The position numbers and the translations under genes were made by a program. A stretch of 18,098 nt of DNA, taken from contig URCT01000044.1 in assembly GCA_900546385.1 (NCBI GenBank), positions 1 through 18,098 on the forward strand, read 5' to 3'. Origin of the DNA: an uncultured Eubacteriales bacterium. GTDB lineage: Bacteria > Bacillota > Clostridia > Oscillospirales > CAG-382. Below are positions 14,559 through 18,098 of the stretch, piece after piece. Numbering within the stretch: position 1 is the first letter of the stretch; the number at the start of each line of letters is the position of its first letter. Below the pieces are notes generated by a model. That model worked only from the letters and a program-made list of their open reading frames with translations, did not search any database and had not been told where the DNA came from.

Positions 14559-15380
14559 TTAGGATTCGTGTGCGTTTTTATCGCGCACCAGCACAAGCTC
14601 GCAATGCTCGCCGTCTTCGGACAGGTTCGTGACAAGAATGCGTTTGCCTTTGATGAGCTCCAGCACCGCAAGGAAGGTGGCGACAATCTCGTTGCGGCTT
14701 TCGGCGTGGTCGAACAGTCCCGAAAACTCGCAATGCCCCTCTTTGGCAAGGCGTTTCATGACGTGAAGAATCTTTTCGTTCACGCTGACATGGCGCGTCG
14801 TGCGGATGAGATTATCGAGCTTTCCGACATTCTGTTTTGCCTCCAAAAGCTCGACGTTGCGCTCATACACGCGCCGATAGGCATCGGTAAGCACCGAAAG
14901 CTCGTGCGTGAGCTTATATTCCTTTTCTGCCGGTTCTTCCGGAAGCTCGCTCGGCGGCTTTTCAAAGCGGCCGCCATAGGTGAATTCCAGCTCATGCAGC
15001 ACCTCCGCCGTCTGCTTGGCACGCTTGTATTCAAGCAGCAAATCGACAAGCTCTTGACGCGGATCTTCCTCGTCCTCGTTTTCGGGTTTCGGCAGCAGCA
15101 AGCGCGATTTGATCACCATGAGCTGTGCCGCCATAACAATGAATTCCGAGGCAACCTCCAAATTGAACAGATCCATCTGGTGGATGTATTCCATATATTG
15201 ATCGAGGATGAGTGCGATCGGGATATCGTAGATGTTCACCTTGTTTTTGGCAATGAGAGCCAAAAGAAGGTCGAGAGGCCCATCGAAGATTTCAAGATGG
15301 AACGTCAAATCGTCCGTTTCGATGGTGATGGAATCAGGCATTTGTGCTTCGGCAAGCGCAAGGTCCTTGTTTTCGTTCAT
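14559..15380 (-). CDS. scpA: Segregation and condensation protein A (ScpA)
   Basis: The product is 273 aa, the normal length of ScpA, the kleisin that bridges SMC heads and binds ScpB in the bacterial condensin. The N-terminal kleisin block FHLEIFDGPLDLLLALIAKN with following helices (NIYDIPIALILDQYMEYI, SEFIVMAAQLMVIKSRLLLP) is diagnostic. An acidic, variable middle follows (about 100-160), and the C-terminal winged helix (about 200-273) binds the SMC cap. The ATG at 15380 is preferred to a GTG three codons upstream because AAGGTG sits 6 nt before the ATG. It begins 10 nt after the M50 gene stop, so the two are probably coupled. scpB, often the next gene in Bacillota, is not here; a metallophosphoesterase follows. 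Confidence 0.96.
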   Translation of the reverse strand: MNENKDLALAEAQMPDSITIETDDLTFHLEIFDGPLDLLLALIAKNKVNIYDIPIALILDQYMEYIHQMDLFNLEVASEFIVMAAQLMVIKSRLLLPKPENEDEEDPRQELVDLLLEYKRAKQTAEVLHELEFTYGGRFEKPPSELPEEPAEKEYKLTHELSVLTDAYRRVYERNVELLEAKQNVGKLDNLIRTTRHVSVNEKILHVMKRLAKEGHCEFSGLFDHAESRNEIVATFLAVLELIKGKRILVTNLSEDGEHCELVLVRDKNAHES

Positions 15381-15390
15381 CGTCAACACC

Positions 15391-16092
15391 TTAACCGTAG
15401 ATCAGCTTGATTAACGGCGTAAAAATAAAACCAACCACTGTCAAAATGCCGTTTAACAATCCGCTTGACAAGAAGGTTAATATGTTGTCGAGTGCGCCCT
15501 GATACAAAAGCACAAACATGGCAAGCATGATATAGCGTTCGTATTTGAGATAGTAATACGCGATTTTTCCCGGCAATGCTGCCGAAAGAATGCGTGAGCC
15601 GTCCAAAGGCGGAATGGGTAACAGATTGAACACGCAAAGCGACGTGTTAGCCATGATAAACGAAAAGCAAAAGCTTAACCACACTTCGCCGGGAATGCTC
15701 ACTTTTGCGGAAATCGGCAAAAAGATGAGAAACAGGTAGTAAACAATCGTGCCAAAAAACGCAAGAAGTAGGTTGGAAAAGGGTCCTGCAAGCGAAACGA
15801 TGCAAAGATCGCGCTTATAATGCTTAAACCGGCGCGGATTGATGGGCACGGGCTTTGCATAGCCGAAGCCGAACACAAGCATCATGACCGTACCGATCGG
15901 GTCAAGATGAGCAAGCGGATTGAGTGTCAGTCTGCCGTGGTCGCGCGCGGTCGAATCGCCGCAGAGGTAGGCGGCATAGCCGTGCGAAAGCTCGTGTACA
16001 CTGAGAGAGATCAGAATGATAATAATGTATAAAAGCAGAGAAATGATGGTCTGAGCGGAAAAATCACCGCTCTTGATCATGTTAAGAAGCAT
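15391..16092 (-). CDS. Site-2 protease family (M50) membrane metalloprotease
   Basis: The product is 233 aa with several membrane helices. The zinc motif HELSH is at 33-37 and the third ligand lies in NLLPIPPLDG, Asp164. NPLAHLDPIG (58-67) is typical of the short, PDZ-free M50 proteins found next to scpA in many Bacillota. Members cut substrates within the membrane, but the substrate of this subgroup is unknown. The ATG at 16092 has GAAAGGATC before it. The gene lies between trmL (26 nt) and scpA (10 nt) in a same-strand run, the conserved M50-scpA arrangement. Confidence 0.93.
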   Translation of the reverse strand: MLLNMIKSGDFSAQTIISLLLYIIIILISLSVHELSHGYAAYLCGDSTARDHGRLTLNPLAHLDPIGTVMMLVFGFGYAKPVPINPRRFKHYKRDLCIVSLAGPFSNLLLAFFGTIVYYLFLIFLPISAKVSIPGEVWLSFCFSFIMANTSLCVFNLLPIPPLDGSRILSAALPGKIAYYYLKYERYIMLAMFVLLYQGALDNILTFLSSGLLNGILTVVGFIFTPLIKLIYG

Positions 16093-16118
16093 GGCAGATC
16101 CTTTCTTCGGATTTTTGT

Positions 16119-16619
16119 TTACTCGTCATACAGTACGCTTAAAAAGCCCTGTTCCTCCAGTCCTTCAAAGTGCCGCTGGCGCAGCACCTCGTACACAGCA
16201 ATGGCGGCGGAGTTGGACAGATTCAAGCTGCGCAAGCTATCGCGCATGGGAATGCGGACAGTGCGTTCGAGGTTCTTTTTCAGTATCGATTCGGGAATCC
16301 CTGCCGATTCCTTGCCGAAAATGAGGTAGCACGGGTTCGGATAGGCGATATCCGTGTAGCAGCGCGGCGCCTTGGTGGAAAAATAGAAGTATTCGCCGCC
16401 TTTTGTGCGTTCGTAGAAATCCTCGATGTCTTTGTAGTAGGTGATATCGAGTTTGTCCCAATAATCAAGCCCGGCACGCTTTAATTTCGCGTCAGTAACC
16501 GTAAAGCCCATCGGCTCGATAAGGTGCAGCGACGCGCCGGTGGCGGCGCAGGTGCGGGCGATGTTGCCGGTATTCTGCGGGATTTCCGGCTCCAATAAGA
16601 CAATATTCAGTGCATTCAT
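16119..16619 (-). CDS. trmL: tRNA (cytidine/uridine-34 2'-O-)-methyltransferase TrmL
   Basis: The product is 166 aa, a short SPOUT methyltransferase with only the trefoil-knot domain. It transfers a methyl group from S-adenosylmethionine to the 2'-OH of wobble base 34 in tRNA-Leu isoacceptors. The three SPOUT motifs are clear: PEIPQNTGNIAR (11-22), FGKESAGIP (101-109) and IPMRDSLRSLNLSNSAAIA (123-141). Length and motifs match TrmL/CspR rather than the longer TrmH/RlmB enzymes. AAAGGAC lies before the ATG at 16619, a little far at about 11 nt. It is 21 nt after the LUD gene. Confidence 0.95.
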   Translation of the reverse strand: MNALNIVLLEPEIPQNTGNIARTCAATGASLHLIEPMGFTVTDAKLKRAGLDYWDKLDITYYKDIEDFYERTKGGEYFYFSTKAPRCYTDIAYPNPCYLIFGKESAGIPESILKKNLERTVRIPMRDSLRSLNLSNSAAIAVYEVLRQRHFEGLEEQGFLSVLYDE

Positions 16620-16640
16620 CGGGTAAAAAGTCCTTTTTGT

Positions 16641-17288
16641 TTAATAACCGAGCTCTTCGGCAACCAAAATCACCTTAATGCGGTCTTTGGTGCGTTGATG
16701 GCTCATAACGACATAGTCTGCGCAAATGCGATCCTCACCGCGGCAATGCATACACATTCCGGTCGTGCGGCAGGGCGTATCGGTCGAAAGACGCACGGCA
16801 TTGGCAGGCGCGGCAACAGCTTCCACACGCGCTTTGGCTTCGTCAAGATCTTTGACGATTTTGTTGTAACCGGCAAGTACGATCACGCTGTCCGGTCCAT
16901 AGAGCATGGCAGCCACACGGTTTCCGGTGCCGTCGACGTTGTATAATTCACCGTTTTCGGTAACGGCGTTGGTGCTTGTGATATAGGCATCTGCCGAAAA
17001 GGAATCGCGGAAAATCCGTTTGATCTGCTCGCGCGTCAGCCCTTTTTCGTAGCGGTCGAGAAAATGATACTCTCCGGCACGCAGCTCGCTGATCACACCG
17101 GCTTCAAACAGCGACATTGAGCCGCCAACCGCCACCGTGCTGCCTTCATCGAGCATATCCTGCAGGATATCAAGTGCTTCGGCAGCATTTTCGGCGCATT
17201 CACACACCATATTGTTGCGGCGCAGAGCTTTTGCCGTGCGTTCCATACGCAAGCGGATGATATCGTACTTATTTTTGTCCATTTCCAC
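16641..17288 (-). CDS. LUD-domain protein (lactate utilization/DUF162 family)
   Basis: The product is 215 aa and consists of one LUD domain, related to LutC and part of LutB of lactate oxidation. Visible family blocks are VAVGGSMSLFEAGV (52-65), TSTNAVTENGELYNVDGTGNRVAA (105-127) and VAAPANAVRL (158-167). The C-terminal part carries Cys173, Cys179, Cys182 and Cys189 (CX5CX2CX6C), which could bind a metal or an Fe-S cluster. No LutA or LutB is next to it, so a role in lactate oxidation is not supported by context. The GTG at 17288 is chosen because GAGGTG (17296-17301) sits 7 nt before it; an ATG two codons later is 13 nt away. It is the first gene of the operon running to the metallophosphoesterase. 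Confidence 0.9.
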   Translation of the reverse strand: MEMDKNKYDIIRLRMERTAKALRRNNMVCECAENAAEALDILQDMLDEGSTVAVGGSMSLFEAGVISELRAGEYHFLDRYEKGLTREQIKRIFRDSFSADAYITSTNAVTENGELYNVDGTGNRVAAMLYGPDSVIVLAGYNKIVKDLDEAKARVEAVAAPANAVRLSTDTPCRTTGMCMHCRGEDRICADYVVMSHQRTKDRIKVILVAEELGY

Positions 17289-17329
17289 AAAGATACACCT
17301 CGTTTCGGATTTGTTTTACAGATAAGGGT

Positions 17330-17358
17330 AGTATAGCACAACTCCGCGATAATTTCAA
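17330..17358 (-). promoter_or_regulatory. Sigma-A promoter of the LUD-trmL-M50-scpA-MPE operon
   Basis: On the minus strand TTGAAA (17353-17358), 17-nt spacer, TATACT (17330-17335). No other clear promoter or terminator is seen between here and 13318, and all gene gaps are 10-32 nt. Confidence 0.75.
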
Positions 17359-17390
17359 TCGTTTTTCATGTTTTTCCCGAAAATATCGGC

Positions 17391-17427
17391 AAAAAAACAC
17401 AGACGGCACGATTTTATGCCGTCTGTG
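17391..17427 (-). terminator. Strong intrinsic terminator of the Ig-like protein gene
   Basis: On the minus strand an 11-bp perfect stem CACAGACGGCA/TGCCGTCTGTG (17417-17427/17398-17408) with an 8-nt loop, followed by seven T. Confidence 0.95.
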
Positions 17428-17446
17428 CAGATAGGATATTCCGGTT

Positions 17447-18098
17447 TTAGTTTTTCGGTTTGTAAACCGACGCACTTTCGCAAAGCGGTTTGAAAGTTTC
17501 AATGCTTTCCACGACAAAGATACGAACCTCATCAAAGTATGAGGCATCAAAATCAAGGTTCAAGAGTGTTTCACCGTAAAGCTTCGTATCGCCGTCCACA
17601 AAAACCGTCTTCATACGGACATATCTTTCGTTCTTGAAACCGGCAATCACAACGATGCAGTCGCGCCCCTGCGGATCGACACTGAAGAAGCCGTAGCGCA
17701 AATTGTCAGCATGTCCTATGGTCAGCACCGGACTTCCCACACCACGGCGATAAGCGGCAATATCGCTTTTTACGGTATAGCCGTCCACGGTGACCGTGCA
17801 ATAGTAATACTTATTCTCGCCGACCGTATCGGGAAGCGTCAGAACCGACGCGGTTTGACCTTCGAGCTTGGTTCCCGAAGAGAATATATAACTTCCGTTC
17901 CAACCGTATTCGAGGGTGTATTCATATGCCGTTTCATACCATTGATAGGTAATTTCTTGATCCTCATAACCGGCGGCTTTCACGGCTTCCACCGACATTG
18001 TTCCGCTCTCGTCTGCTCCAAGGATGAGCTCCTTCGGTTGGGTCACGATGACAACGGGTGCATTCCGCACTTCGACATTTTCCAAAGAGCTTTTATAT
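17447..18098 (-). CDS. Ig-like domain protein, C-terminal part (partial at window edge)
   Basis: The frame stays open to the right edge of the window, so only the last 217 or so residues are seen and the start is outside. Residues from APVVIVTQPKELIL to IAAYRR form a bacterial Ig-like domain: TYQWYE with its core Trp, then a LTLPDTVGENKYYYCTVTV strand with a core Cys. The last 100 residues (from VLTIGHADNLRYGFFSVD) are another, unrecognised, beta-rich region ending YKPKN. Ig-like repeats of this type are common in large secreted or wall proteins of Clostridia, so an extracellular location is inferred. No sortase motif or membrane anchor is present at this C-terminus. A strong terminator follows. 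Confidence 0.72.
   Translation of the reverse strand, partial: YKSSLENVEVRNAPVVIVTQPKELILGADESGTMSVEAVKAAGYEDQEITYQWYETAYEYTLEYGWNGSYIFSSGTKLEGQTASVLTLPDTVGENKYYYCTVTVDGYTVKSDIAAYRRGVGSPVLTIGHADNLRYGFFSVDPQGRDCIVVIAGFKNERYVRMKTVFVDGDTKLYGETLLNLDFDASYFDEVRIFVVESIETFKPLCESASVYKPKN

Noticed and set aside
13684..15410. Plus-strand open frames of 292 and 298 aa opposite the phosphoesterase and scpA
   Set aside because: Both mirror well supported minus-strand genes; their composition (rich in H, R, F) is typical of antisense shadows.

Overview
The window looks like a chromosomal segment from an anaerobic Bacillota species, probably a gut Clostridia of the Oscillospiraceae/Ruminococcaceae kind. The evidence is a T-box riboswitch, RNase Y, ScpA and a DUF975 membrane protein, strong AGGAGG-type ribosome binding sites, TTGACA-17-TATAAT promoters and intrinsic terminators. 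Base composition is roughly balanced and even. No transposase, integrase, phage gene, CRISPR array or rRNA was seen. This is ordinary core and metabolic chromosome, and assignment to a lower taxon is inference.

Layout. (1) 1-460: the tail of an unidentified plus-strand gene with its terminator, then a minus-strand tRNA-Leu(CAG) with its own promoter and terminator, then a 16-bp perfect hairpin. (2) 494-2490, minus: an isoleucine-biosynthesis unit. A consensus promoter drives a ~365-nt leader that folds as an isoleucine-type T-box, followed by threonine ammonia-lyase and RidA, the enzyme that clears the reactive enamine/imine made by that lyase. (3) 2531-8855, plus: a PHP-domain phosphoesterase, then a GH2 beta-galactosidase and a GH78 alpha-L-rhamnosidase, both apparently cytoplasmic, ending at a strong terminator. 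(4) 8888-10805, plus: RNase Y behind a consensus promoter and an unusually long AT-rich leader that holds a 17-codon ORF. (5) 10829-12166, plus: a MATE transporter, converging on (6) 12233-13285, minus: a DUF975-like membrane protein with a striking Asn-alternating tail. (7) 13318-17358, minus: a likely five-gene operon (LUD protein, TrmL, M50 protease, ScpA, metallophosphoesterase) from one promoter. (8) 17391-18098, minus: the C-terminal part of an Ig-like-domain, probably surface, protein with a strong terminator.

Most notable points: the T-box leader, in which stem I, the stem II pseudoknot, stem III and competing antiterminator/terminator can be paired by eye but the usual ACCGCG half of the T-box is missing; the period-2 asparagine tail of the DUF975-like protein; the RNase Y leader; and the galactosidase/rhamnosidase pair with a promoter overlapping the stop codon of the gene before it. 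I did not find a clearly new multi-gene system.
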